A DNA stretch of 64,000 nt from Phylloscopus collybita (lineage: Eukaryota > Chordata > Aves > Passeriformes > Phylloscopidae): assembly GCA_027886175.1 (NCBI GenBank), contig JAJNNQ010000010.1:1775001-1839000 (forward strand), given 5' to 3'. The notes under the pieces were generated by a model. The model did no database searches, was not told where the DNA came from, and saw only the letters and a list, made by a program, of their open reading frames with translations. The translations under genes were made by a program, and so were the position numbers. Below, in pieces: positions 50,248 to 61,300 of this stretch (position 1 is the first letter of the stretch; each line of letters begins with the position of its first letter).

Positions 50248-50653
50248 AGCCTTTTGGAAACTCTGTGAAGTTTATCTTTCTGACCTCTCTCGAGCCTCTC
50301 AATGTGTTTCTTCCGATGACGGCTCTCTGGAGACTGGTCACGATGGATTTTCCCCACAGCTGCTATGTAACAGACTCCTTGGCAGAGTTTGGCAAGCTCT
50401 CCAGTCTCTGACAGACTGGGAAAACAGTGGAGACCCCATCTCTTGGCATCCCAGACTTTTTCCTGATCAGCAGCTTTAGGACTACTTTTTGGATCTATTT
50501 TTTATTTCCAGAAGACTGGATTTGGAAAAATCCTTCTAACTTGACTCCAAAAATTGAAGCCCAGGAAGGCTGTCTCTCCGAGGATTTGATGATTTCGTAC
50601 ACCTTCGCTATTTCTCAGGATACTTTTTTTGCTGATTGACTATAAATAATATG

Positions 50654-50683
50654 AAAAAAAAAGAAAGAAAAAAAAAAAAAAAA
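50654..50683 (+). repeat. A-rich tract in the 3' UTR
   Basis: Thirty bases of adenine broken by two guanines. It is a possible internal oligo-dT priming site, so cDNA ends mapped here would be suspect. Confidence 0.9.
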
Positions 50684-50756
50684 GAGTGTGTATGTGTCAA
50701 AGGATGCCTGAGGGCTACTGAAAGACTTGGACAGACAACCCGAGTGAACTCAGAAC

Positions 50757-50764
50757 CTACCTCA
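50757..50764 (+). promoter_or_regulatory. let-7 microRNA target site 1 (8-mer)
   Basis: The sequence CTACCTCA is the perfect complement of let-7/miR-98 positions 2-8 with the terminal A. It lies 684 bases after the stop codon. IGDCC3 is a strongly predicted let-7 target in vertebrates, so the match is expected. Confidence 0.8.
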
Positions 50765-50861
50765 ACCGGAATGAATGTCTTCTGGGAAGCAGAAATACCT
50801 GCGTCTTCCTTCGTGTTCAAACAAACAAGTAGTGTAGCACTTGGTCAGTACAAGCATGGTC

Positions 50862-50869
50862 CTACCTCA
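50862..50869 (+). promoter_or_regulatory. let-7 microRNA target site 2 (8-mer)
   Basis: This is a second perfect CTACCTCA match, 105 bases after the first. Spacing of this order allows each site to be occupied independently. Confidence 0.8.
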
Positions 50870-50955
50870 GCAGTCACGCTCTGTACCTGCCACCTCGGTG
50901 GCTTCCTTGTCGTCGTTCCCATGTAAAGCACTTCCAAACCTTTGAAAGCAATGTT

Positions 50956-50963
50956 CTACCTCA
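50956..50963 (+). promoter_or_regulatory. let-7 microRNA target site 3 (8-mer)
   Basis: This is a third perfect CTACCTCA match, 94 bases after the second and just before the (TG)n tract. Three 8-mers in about 200 bases is far above chance for an 8-base word. Confidence 0.8.
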
Positions 50964-50985
50964 AGTGTGAGAGAAACTCATGTCA

Positions 50986-51025
50986 GTGTGTGTGTGCATG
51001 TGTGTGTGTGTGTGTGTGTGTGTGT
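50986..51025 (+). repeat. (TG)n microsatellite in the 3' UTR
   Basis: A TG repeat of about 40 bases with one CA interruption, 22 bases after the third let-7 site. Confidence 0.92.
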
Positions 51026-52112
51026 TCTCCCCTCTCCCCCAGTTCCTGCCTCTCCCACCCAGCCCCACATGAAGCACGATGCTTCACTGGTGTTATGAGC
51101 TTTACTTTTGGGGGCTCCGGTGTGGTTTTGTGTGGTGGAGATTCGTGTTGTGGTTTTTTACTTTAAAGATTGTTGGGGCTGTCACAGACAAGCAGCACGA
51201 TGCCCTGTGGCTCCCCAGCACCACTGCCTTTCCAGGGCTGGTTTGGGTACTGGACCATCCTGGATTTGAAGGGATGGGGTGCTCAGATGCCAGTGCTGGG
51301 GCCAGGCACCCTTCTGCCCCATCAGTGTGCTGCTCCCCAAGGCTGATTCCCAACAGGATGATCTATGGTGTGTGCCACCACAAGCAGCACTACACACTCC
51401 TGGGAGATGGGAACCTGGACATCTTTGGGACTGTCTTGTCCCAAAGCCCACCCTGCTATCAGCAGCACCCATGGGGAAACCCCAATAGAGCACTTCCAGA
51501 ACCTCTTGAGACGCTACTGAGCTGCCCCCAGCTCCTCCAGCGCCTTTCCAGCCACAGGAGAACGTCCAAAGGATGAGTGGAGCCAAAAAGGGCTCAGTTC
51601 TCTGGGAAGGACAAAGCATGGAGGATGCTGGGGGCTGCCAGAGCTGCCCCTTCCCCATGCCCAGGGTGGGCAGAGGAGCTCCTGACACCAAAGAGAGGGT
51701 TTGTCCCCTCCAGAGATTGACCACCAACCTGACACTGTGGAGGTTGGGTTGTCCTGGTGTGGTGCAGCCTTGTGAGTCAGTGTGTGTCCAGCATCCTCCA
51801 CGGGTGAGATGGGGACACACACAGAGGACAGGGACACCAGGTGCCAGCTGGTGCCTGTGGGCAGCCCCTTCCCTGCTGTGTGAGGTGGTTAAATCCAGGC
51901 AAATGTGAAGGTTTGATCTCTTCGTGTAGGTGGTGGTAAATCAAACGTTGCTGTATTTGCAAGGACAGTGAAAGGAATCAGGAAAGAAAATGAGTTTAAG
52001 TTTAAAAAAAGTATTAATTGTATTTTTTTAAATGGTACTAGTGGGAGAGTCCCTTGTGTCAAAAGCACCCCCATTACCTGCCCAGCTGGCAATGGGATGC
52101 AACCAATGGTTG

Positions 52113-52120
52113 TGTAAATA
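52113..52120 (+). promoter_or_regulatory. Pumilio-type recognition element
   Basis: TGTAAATA matches the Pumilio consensus TGTANATA on the sense strand of the inferred 3' UTR. A single 8-base match can occur by chance, so functional weight is modest. Confidence 0.35.
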
Positions 52121-52681
52121 GTACAATATACAGGAGGCTGAGCAAATGCCTCTTCCCTGAGCTGAGTCCTGGTGCTGGGCAGAGTTACCTGAGAGCAGGA
52201 CTCCATCCTTCCACATCACCTCATCCAGCTTGGCCCAAGCAGATATAATGGCACCAACCTCAAGAGCAAGGAGCTGTTCAGGCTCGGTGTTCCTAGTTCT
52301 CTTCCATTAAAATTCCTCATCCTGTAGACATCATGCAGAACAGAAAAGATGCAAAGGGTTAAATTTTGGCATTAACACCCTCAAACAGCCTCTCTCCATC
52401 CCACCAAAGAGGCTAAATGGCCTGTCAGATGATCCCTGCTTACACCTGTGATGCTGGACCTGGGGACAGCGCTGTGTGAGACCAATAGCACAGCCCATCC
52501 CATCGCAGGAGCCAGAGGATGCCAGGGTTAGGGGAAGGCAGGAGGGAGAAGAGACCAAACAGCTCAAATTATAACCTCATATCAAAGACAACCCTCTCCT
52601 GCCATCCCACTCCCACTCCAGCCCAGTTTTTCTTTTTATTGTGTTTTTTTTTGTGTGTGTGTAACGCCGCCGTTCACATTG

Positions 52682-52687
52682 AATAAA
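52682..52687 (+). terminator. Poly(A) signal AATAAA, probable main IGDCC3 3' end
   Basis: A canonical AATAAA follows a strongly T-rich and TG-rich stretch (about 52628-52664). Cleavage would be expected about 15-25 bases further on. The sequence beyond becomes AT-rich and unremarkable. Confidence 0.6.
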
Positions 52688-53490
52688 TACTGTTGCCAAA
52701 GTGAACACAGAACCTAGAGTAGTGTTCAGCTCAGACTTCCTGGAGCTGTGAACATGCTATTAATTTAATATCATATTATTGTGATATTGTAATAGTAACA
52801 AGTATTTGTCACTACTTCCTTTTATTAAAGGGAAATGCTGTGCCATTTGACTAGTTGGAATACAATAGTATGTCAAGAGTAGAGTTTTTTCTTTTGTTGT
52901 TTTTTAATTATGCAGAAACATGGTGGCTTAAACCAATGCAGATTCTGTGTTGGTTTGAGATAGTGGAAGATGGATGTAAATCTTTAAAGACTATTTTTTA
53001 GATGTTTAGCTTTTCCTCTTTTTTGGGGTTTCTTTTCCACTGTTGTCAATTCGTACCATTGGGACCTAACACAGAGAGTTGTGGCAGTTCAGTCCCTGAA
53101 GGGATGAGGCTGAAGTCTGGTGATCCACGAGGATCCATGGTCTTCCCTAAATTATCTAAGTCCACCAAACTGGGCAAAAAAACCCCACTCAAAATTACAT
53201 ATTGGCTTTGTGCCTCTAGCTGCCACTAAGCCAGAAAAGTGACACGTAACAGCCCCACTCGCTGTACTGCAGCTTGAACGGGGCTGGAGGCAAAGCTGTC
53301 CCAACCCAAAACTTGGGAAAACATCACCTAGCATATGTCTGGCCCTTAACCTGTGAAATGAGAAAGAAAAAACAATTCAAAAAGAGCTTCTGTTTGGTTT
53401 CAGCATGGGGGACAGTCTGTCCTTCATTCATCCAAACTGCTGCCCTGGTTTTGAAGGAAACTGATGGAATTTTATTCTGTTTGGGGCACA

Positions 53491-53546
53491 ATTGTACTCA
53501 AGCAGACAAGTTGTACTCGGGTAGACACATTGTATTTGGGTGGATA
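53491..53546 (+). repeat. Degenerate three-copy tandem repeat
   Basis: Three units of 18-19 bases with the pattern ttgtactcgggtagaca, diverged from one another at several positions. Confidence 0.7.
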
Positions 53547-53824
53547 TGGGACAGCAGGTCCCCATGTGTTGCAGATGTGGGGCTTTGCCACAAGAAAGGG
53601 GTCGAGGCATCATTTGATGTCCCCAGAGCAGAGGCTGAGGCAGCCAGACAGTCCCAGGGTGGTTCCCAGCACCTTTCACTGTCAGTGCCCACCTGCCAGC
53701 CAAGGGCAACATTCCCTTCACACTCCTTTACACATCAAAACATTTAAGGAACAGTTTGCCAGGTTTCTTATTCCTTTTTTTCCCCTCCACTTTTTCTTGA
53801 TGGGAAGAATCAGTTCTACCCAGA

Positions 53825-53830
53825 AATAAA
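53825..53830 (+). terminator. Possible alternative poly(A) signal
   Basis: A canonical AATAAA hexamer lies 1.1 kb beyond the proposed main site. The downstream sequence lacks a clear GT-rich element until about 60 bases later, so support is weak. Confidence 0.25.
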
Positions 53831-54106
53831 ACCACTGGATGACAGGCAGGTGTTGGATCCAGTGCAAACTGCTGGAAACTGCCCTTGTTTGGAGAGGGAA
53901 TCTCATCCTAAAGTATTTTTCAGATAATTACACTAATTCAACCCGCTGCCTTTTCTCAGCTGATCCCAAAAACCCTCTTATTTTCTGGCTGTGGTGAGAT
54001 GAAATGATACAAAGGAATAAATATCCAAAAGCTTTGTTTTTTTTGTAACCCATAATGGCCACAACCTATTCTTGGAGATCTCAAGTTAACCAGAGATGGC
54101 TGCTTC

Positions 54107-54114
54107 CTCAGGGA
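54107..54114 (+). promoter_or_regulatory. miR-125/lin-4 type 8-mer in the possible distal 3' UTR
   Basis: CTCAGGGA matches the complement of the miR-125 seed with the terminal A. It would matter only if transcripts extend past 52.7 kb. One 8-mer over several kilobases may be chance. Confidence 0.3.
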
Positions 54115-55221
54115 TAGTATCCACATTGTCTTTAGTTGAACAGGGAATAGTTTTATGCTGTGACAGGGTATTTTCACACTGTTGGATTCAGGTATTTATT
54201 TGTCTACCATTATCTTTCTTCTTCCTTGCTTTGTAAAGGTGCTGATATATTTAAGTGCTGGACCAGTTTGGGAATTTTAAAGCTTCCACCCAAAATTATA
54301 CCAAGGGACTGTAGGTTTTAAGTTGGCAATAAAAGAGGAGAGAAGCTACGAAGTGTTGTTGCCTCTGGATAGTGAAGGGAAGAGTTTTCCTGCCTGTGGG
54401 GGTGTTCCTCTGGGATAACCATCCCATGGCATTTCAGGGGGGATCAGTGCAGTGTCTGAGCCCTCTCTGACAGCACTTAAGTCTGGGAAAATTGGGTAAA
54501 AAAAAAGGAAATTAAAAGCTTATGAAAACAAATGGGGGGAGCTCCTCACTTCATCTGTGCAAACAGTGTGTGGAAATCTATCCCTCCCCGTGCGTGCCGG
54601 AGCAGGCAGGTTACAGATCCCATCCAGCAACTTGATGCCGGCTCATTTATTTCCCTCACCCCCCAGATTAAAAAAGGGAAAGGGAAAGGAAAAGGAAGGT
54701 GCCTGGGCTGGAGCTGCAGGCGGGGAGATGGGGACGAGTGAAGCAGCAGCACCCCCAGCCAAAAGCACTGCTGGCACAGGGCCATGGCACTGAAACCCCC
54801 TGGAACACTGGGAATCAGGGAAATGGCTCCAGGTTTACTCCCAAGAGCAGAGCCTGGGCTACAACATCGTGTGGGAAGAAGGGACGGGGCCGGTGTGAAG
54901 CCCAGCGAGTCGGGGACAAGCCTGATTTCACGGGGCTTTGGATCAGGGTCTGACTTAAAAAGCAAAGAGGGATTTGTACTTTGATCCTATTTCCATCATT
55001 TAAACTTGCAATATCTTTATGTTTGTAAGAAAGTCATAATAAAACCAATGCTAAACCTTTGTCCCAGTCCTTTTTGGGAATCAACTGTTAGGAGTAATAC
55101 TAAAAACCCAAATTGCAAAGCACTTTTCTACTGTTTATTTTCTACCTTTCTTACTTTGAACTGTCTTGATATTGAAATCCCACTGATCCCACGATTGTTA
55201 GCTCTGTATTAAAAAAATAAT

Positions 55222-55310
55222 AATAAAATAAAACCCAGGTTTTTTGTAGTTTGCTCTGTTTAGATTTTAGCCTGTGGCTACTTGTACAAGAAAAATAAAA
55301 CTAGAATAAA
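55222..55310 (+). terminator. Cluster of distal poly(A) signals
   Basis: AATAAA occurs at 55222, 55227, 55294 and 55305. The last is followed within about 45 bases by T-rich and then GT-rich sequence (gttgtggtgtgggg), which is the usual layout of a vertebrate cleavage site. It could end a long IGDCC3 transcript with a 3' UTR of about 5.2 kb. An extra AATAAA is at 55038. Confidence 0.45.
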
Positions 55311-55684
55311 TGAGCCTTTGTGGGGCTTTTCTTTTCACATGCAGGGTTGTGGTGTGGGGATTGTTCAGGGCAACTTGGGGTATCACCACTTCAAGTGGAT
55401 GGCGATGAATCTGGCTCCTCTCAAAGAGCAGTTTCCAAAATTCAGCATTTAAGGGCTGAGGGGTTTTTATTTTGATGCTTTGCTCATAAAACCCCAGCCA
55501 AGCCATTAGCAGAGTCCTCCTGGAGCGTGGGGGCTCTTTGAGGGCTGGGTGAGATGAGACCTCCAGGGTCACAGTGTGACACCTGTGCTTAGAAGTGCAA
55601 ATCAATTTCCAATTAATCTTGGCTCTTGCTCAGCTATTGCTGCAGCTGCTTTTGCCACTGCCTGCAGCACTAACGGGGCAGCAC

Positions 55685-55880
55685 CTGTGAGGGTGGGGAG
55701 GCTCTGGCAGAGTTGCCCTGAGAAGCTGTGGCTGCCCCATCCCTGAAGTGTCCAAGGCCAGGCTGGATAGGGCTTGGAGCACTCAGGAATAGTGGAAGGT
55801 GACCTTGCCCATGGCAGGGGGTGGGAACAGAATGATTGTGAAGGTCTCTTCCAATCCAAAGCATTCTGGGATTCTAAGGT
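55685..55880 (+). mobile_element. CR1 LINE 3' fragment
   Basis: It carries the sense motifs gagaagctgtggctgcccca, gtccaaggccaggctgg and a diverged end (tcttccaatccaaagcattc). It lies just past the distal poly(A) cluster. Confidence 0.9.
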
Positions 55881-58164
55881 GTATCCTCACCCCAAAACGG
55901 GCTGTGAACCATGAGCCATCCTCCTGCCACTGAGCTGCTGCCCTCGATGCCAAAGGACAGGCAAAGTAGAGACTGCAGGGAATAAATGAGCGAGATTGAG
56001 CCCAGCAGCACTTTCTAAAGGGGTTTCAATAAGCAGGTGAGTGAAAAGTCGCTTCAAACAACTCCCCAAAGCTCTCAGAACTGCTAAATTGCAGCATGGA
56101 TTGTCTAAATATATACTTCATAATAAATACCAGCATAAAAACTGATTTTATTTCCCAGTGGTAACGCAAGAGGTGAAAAAAAGATCAGAGTGGTCTCACT
56201 CGGGGGATTTTCATGTAAGTTCAGTGAAATCTGGTACTGCAGATAGCAGCTGCAGAGTCAACGTATTGTATAGAGCTTGTGGCTTTCATTAAAAAGGACT
56301 TTCCCTGCCTTCATGGCAATAAAAAAAAGGTTTGACAATATTAATCTGAAGTCTTAGAAACTAAGGAAATAAAAAACCCCAAGCAATACGTTTAAATCAC
56401 TTTGATTTCGGGCTGTTGGAAATATTAAGAGCCCTTAAAAAACCCCTACTTGAGTGCTCAAAACTCATCTTTAACAGAAGCAATCTCCTCTTGACCACGT
56501 GCATTCAAATTTCTGCTGGAAACATCTCAAATCAACTTTTCGGCTATAGAAACACTAAAAAAAAATTAAGTTGGGTGTTTTCAGCTCCAAACAGCACGTT
56601 CCTGCCTCAGATTTCACTGGAGAAGATGTTACTGCTAATGTCCTAGTTATAACCCTGCCAACACAGGGAGAATTTATAATATCCCATAAAGCCCTAACTA
56701 TCAGAAAGGTCATTTTGGCGTTAATACCACTTGGGCATCACCGCTTCATTTGCTGACACTTTTACAGAGCCACGCTTGATTCTAGCATGGCTGCTGTAAA
56801 ACCTTTATAGCAACGGCCTAAGCTTCCAAAAATCATCTTAAAAATCAAGAGCTGGAACATCTTCATCAGCAGGTGCAAGCGGCTTGGAAAGGCTCTGCTG
56901 TCCCTCAGTGTGAGGTCCCCCAAAACCCAGGGTGAGCACCCCAACCACACTGCTCCAGGGGGGATTTAAGCCTCAGATCTCATCTCCATACCTTTATTCT
57001 CAGCACCTTCAGACCCCACCAGTGCTCACTGCCTTGGCTAAATTAAAAGTCTCCTAATTTCATACAAAATTACCAACCCCTCGCCTTGCCGAGAAAGCCA
57101 TTTCCTTAGCGCTAAAATAGCTAAATTAGTCTTGCTCGGCCTCGTAAAGGAGCTTGTCTTGTTTATTGAGCGATAAATATAAAGGTACAGTAACTAAATT
57201 CATCAGTCCCTAAACGCAGCCGTTGGGAATGGCCATTTCCACCATCCAATCTATGGCTGCATGAATATTTCAGAGTCCCTTTTCCCTTGGGTGCTCGCCT
57301 TATCTCTGGAGCCTGGATATTATTTTCTGCTTTTCAGCTTTTTGGATGTATTGGAGGAAATGTCATTATTTGGACCTGGGTGGATTACAGTTGACTTTCC
57401 TAAGCCAATTTATATTGGCAAGCTGCTGTTTTTAAAAACCCCTATAAATCACTCCCATGAATTTTAATAATATAACGTGGTTTCAAACATGCTCCCTTAA
57501 TACGTGACACACTATTACAGCCGGCAATCGCCCCTCGGGGTGTGAACTCCGTTTTACCGTCACCTTCAGCGAGCGCCGTGGGGGACGAGCGATGCCTCGG
57601 CCAGAATCATGGAAATACCCATTCCTGCCCCAAATGCCTTGTCATTGCAGTGATTGCGACTTAACAGTGAGACCTCAGAGATGCTGGTGCAGAAATGGTG
57701 GGGATCAGGACTATTGGTTGATATTTCCCTAAATAAAGGTATAAGATGCACATCCAGAGTGCAGCTCCAGGCTGGGATTCATGGCTCCAACTGGCTCCCA
57801 CATGCCAGGAGATAAGGCTGTGCCTCCTCATCACCGATGGACTTACTCTGATGAGCTCTGTCCTCTTCTTGTGCAAATTATATTCATTTTCTTCCCATCC
57901 CCATTGCAATAAGTCCATGGTGTCTGCCAGCTCTCAAGGGGTGTCTTGTCAGTGAAGAGTGGTGTCCTGGCCAGAAGAAAAAGAGCTAAGAGGGATAAGG
58001 AATAAAAGCCAGGGCAAAGGAGAGACCTTGGGAGACCTTTGTCAAGGAACATCCATGGATCATAGGGAGGAACAGATAATGGGGTTTGATGCCCCACTGG
58101 AGGCACTGGTGATGTCCCCACTGGAAAGGTGCTTGTTCACGTTGCCTGGTGTTAGTTGTACAGA

Positions 58165-58320
58165 ACCAAAACATAAGAATATTCCAACCCTGGAAGTGTT
58201 CAAGGCCAGGTTGGAGCAGCCTGGTCTAGAGGAAGGTGTCTCTGCCCACGGCAGGGGGTTGGAACTGGATCGTCTTTAAGGTCCTTTCCAACCCAAACTA
58301 GTCTGTGATTCTGTGAATAT
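58165..58320 (+). mobile_element. CR1 LINE 3' fragment
   Basis: It contains ttcaaggccaggttggagca, the gcagggggttggaactggat segment and the CR1 end with a terminal attctgtg octamer. It is the least diverged 3' end in the window. Confidence 0.92.
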
Positions 58321-61300
58321 AATAAGAACATCTGCAAGAAAAAGAATCTTTATGGGATGGACTAATTGCAGGCAGGAAAAAAACAATGAGCCAGACTTTG
58401 CTTTTTGGCTTCTAAAAGCAGTGAGGGCTCCCCCAGCACAGGATGCAGGAGGATGGGGGTAAAGGGGGTGCAAGACCTCCTCAGACCTTGCCACTGCCTG
58501 CTCAGCTGCACCCAGCACCACCACGACGCAAAGCAATCCCTGGTTTAATATTCTTGGGGAAAAAAAAATAAAAATCCCGTTTGTGCAGGGAGCAAACAGG
58601 CTTTTCAAAGGCTTTCACTGTGATGATTTCCCCTGAAATGTTGTCACGTTCATCATTAATCTATTTTTTCCCTTTTCTGTAACTTAACCTGCGACAAGCC
58701 GACATTGTAAGTGCTTGATTTTCCAAGAATAAATTACAGTTTCATAAATGGTATTTTGCTTCGCTGCTCAATTTGCAAGTGAAATGATGCCAATTGCTTT
58801 GTTCACAGGATTTTATCTAGCACGAACAATACCATCCTTGAGATTTATTTATTTTTTAACCCTCAAGTTATTTTTGGAGCCTATAGAACAGGAGTGGAGT
58901 ACATGGAAAAGTACACGACAGCCCATATGTTTTGGCATTATCGACTAACCGTGAGCAGATACAAGGGCCCACGTGCCTATAAAACATCGATCTAGGAATG
59001 AGATGTCACACACAGGGTGAGACACTGCCCAAAGAGAAAATAATCCCTTAGATCAAAAATATTTACAGTTGCCCCATGCTGGGCTAGAGTGCCCTGAGTG
59101 ACTTTTTATATGCATGATTTATGATTTGGGGCTGGGAAATCAGCTTCTCCCAGGGACCACCAAATTGCCTCATGGACCAACATATAACATGTCTACAATG
59201 GAGTCTCCAGAAAATGGGGTCCCTCAGTCCTGTTAAAAATATGGGACTTATGCCAGCTTATTTTTGTTTTTCTTATATGATAAAATTATGAGAAATACGA
59301 AAAAAAAATGGAAGCATCTTGGAGCTATTTATGTTTTTTAAATGCAGAGGAATCCTCCCTGGTGGGGACACCAGCTTGGCCCAGGGACAGTCAGGCCACA
59401 CAGGCTGGGACATGTCAGCATTTAAGCCAGTAAAACCTTTCATCAAAGGAAGGAAAAGAGTAAAAGTCCCTGCATGGGAAATGTTAGCATTACAAGATTT
59501 GGTTAACAGCCATGGCTTCAGATAGGATTTTTTAAACCTGTGTATTTAGGGGACAGCTTGGTAGAAAAGTCCTCTTTTGGGAAAATTTTGGATGTTTTTC
59601 ACTTCTAGTATAAGACAAAAAATGAATGTAAATGACTGAATTAGGAATGAAAACTTCGTGTTTGAGGTGTGCTCACTAATACATTGGGATGAGTTTGTGA
59701 AGAGCCTCATCTCCATCCTTTAACTGAGCCACCCCACTCGACCTGGCTGGCTCCTGGCTGTCCTGCAGCTGATAAATCATTTAACCAAGAACACAGAGCT
59801 CTGAGTCTGCAGGTGATGTGGGCAGTAGAGGCAGACTTTGCAGTTCTAACAGAGAAACTGAGGTGCAGAGAGAATATTTGAGAGAATATTTGTTTTCCCC
59901 TTCAGATACAAAAATGTGCTTGCTCTCATCCCTCCTCTGCTTTTCATCCCACTTCCCTCATCCCCCTGGATGAGACACTGGGAAAGGTTTTTGCTATTCC
60001 CTTGCAAATAGATGCTTCAAGACAGTCCCAGACCTTCAGAGGCTTTGGATTTGGCACTGAACAAAGATAAATTTCTGGTAACAAACCATATCACAAAACA
60101 GAATTGTCACCTTTTGGGCAATCCCAAGAGGCAACATGGAAATCCCAGCGAAATGAAACATTCTCAGCCAGACAGAGTGTGTCCCAGTGTCCCTGCTGAA
60201 GCCATCGCTAGATTGTTACAACACGGAAAACCAGAATAAAACTGAATTTAAAAGAAGTAAGGGCTTGCCCACTGCAGGTACTGCGCGAATGGGTCCCTCC
60301 AGAGCTTCCCATGCACGGGGCTGCTGGTCATGAGCTCCGGGCTAAGGGGCCGGGCTGCTAATGGCTTTAAGCGGCGCTAATTGATCCGTGCAGTCACTGT
60401 AATTACGGAGCGGGATATGGTGGCAAAACACTGGCAGAGCATTAACTGCTGCGAAAGGAGAAATCCAAATCACGGGTGAATCGATCCTCAGGCAGCCGGC
60501 ACTGACAGCCCCGGCCCTCAGCGCTGAGGATTTTCCAATGCGCTGAGGTTTTCTGCTGGAACGTGCTGATTTCAGGAATATTTGATGGGAAGAAGGGTGG
60601 CTGTTAGCTCTTTTCATCTATTTCTTTGCATTTTGCCTTCAAGCCCAGGCTGAGCCACTGCGGGTTTGCCCCCGCTGCACTGAGCAGCCCCTAATCCAAA
60701 GATGCCCAACAGAAAACACTGGGTATCTTTGCAATTAATTGGCCTTAATGACAACCTCCAGCAGCATTAGTGCAGGGTGTTGTAGGAGCCACAACGAAGA
60801 GCTGTTCTGTGCGTGCAACCCGGACCCACTCCCGTCTTTTTCCTAATGCAACTCATTGATTAGTCTAATTAAAACATGCGTTAGTAGGTACTTCTGATAG
60901 TTAAGGGTTGTGTGGGGCCGAGGGGGTGTGCGAGCAGCCCCCAGCTCCTGCCTGCGGACACGGGCTCCCAGCAAGCGCCTGAGGATGGAAAGTGGAATGA
61001 ACAGGAGAGAGGGTTTGGTCCGGGGACAGCGCTGGGAAGTGACAAGGTGCAGGAAGACGACATTGTTTTGCAGTAATCTCGCAACCTTCGTTAATACTGC
61101 TGTCACAGCGCCGACGTGCTGCGTTAATTAAAATGAATGGTACATGACAGAACAATAATTCCATTATTTCTCCATGCTTGCACCTTCCTGTGTTTCATCC
61201 TCGAGGAGCAGGGGAGGGGGAGCAGGGGGCAGGGGACCGGGGTCCCTGAGCAGCCGAAGGTCCCTGGCCTGCTGCCTCCTGTCAGGGACCGGGTGCCGAC

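Larger units (their letters stand above)
50074..52705 (+). other. IGDCC3: IGDCC3 3' untranslated region (main form, inferred)
   Basis: This region follows the stop codon and has no intron signals or long sensible reading frame. It contains a T-rich and (TA)n block, an A-rich block, a (TG)n tract, three let-7 8-mer matches (50757, 50862, 50956) and a Pumilio-type motif (52113). It ends at an AATAAA at 52682 preceded by a T-rich run. The long minus-strand open frame at 51182-51820 has no family resemblance. The end point is inferred; a longer form to about 55330 is possible. Confidence 0.75.
52706..55330 (+). other. Possible extended 3' UTR or downstream flank
   Basis: No coding sequence was recognised. 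The stretch holds a degenerate three-copy repeat of about 19 bases (53491-53546), ATTTATTT-type AU-rich motifs near 54193, a purine-rich segment at 54665-54700 and several poly(A) hexamers. Whether it is transcribed depends on which poly(A) signal is used. Confidence 0.5.

Noticed and set aside
50986..51025. TG repeat considered as a poly(A) downstream element
   Set aside because: No AATAAA or ATTAAA lies in the 40 bases before it, so an early cleavage site here is not supported.
51182..51820. 212-residue minus-strand open frame in the 3' UTR
   Set aside because: It is GC-rich open frame by chance. Composition is low in structure, no domain or splice signals are seen, and it lies opposite the IGDCC3 3' UTR.
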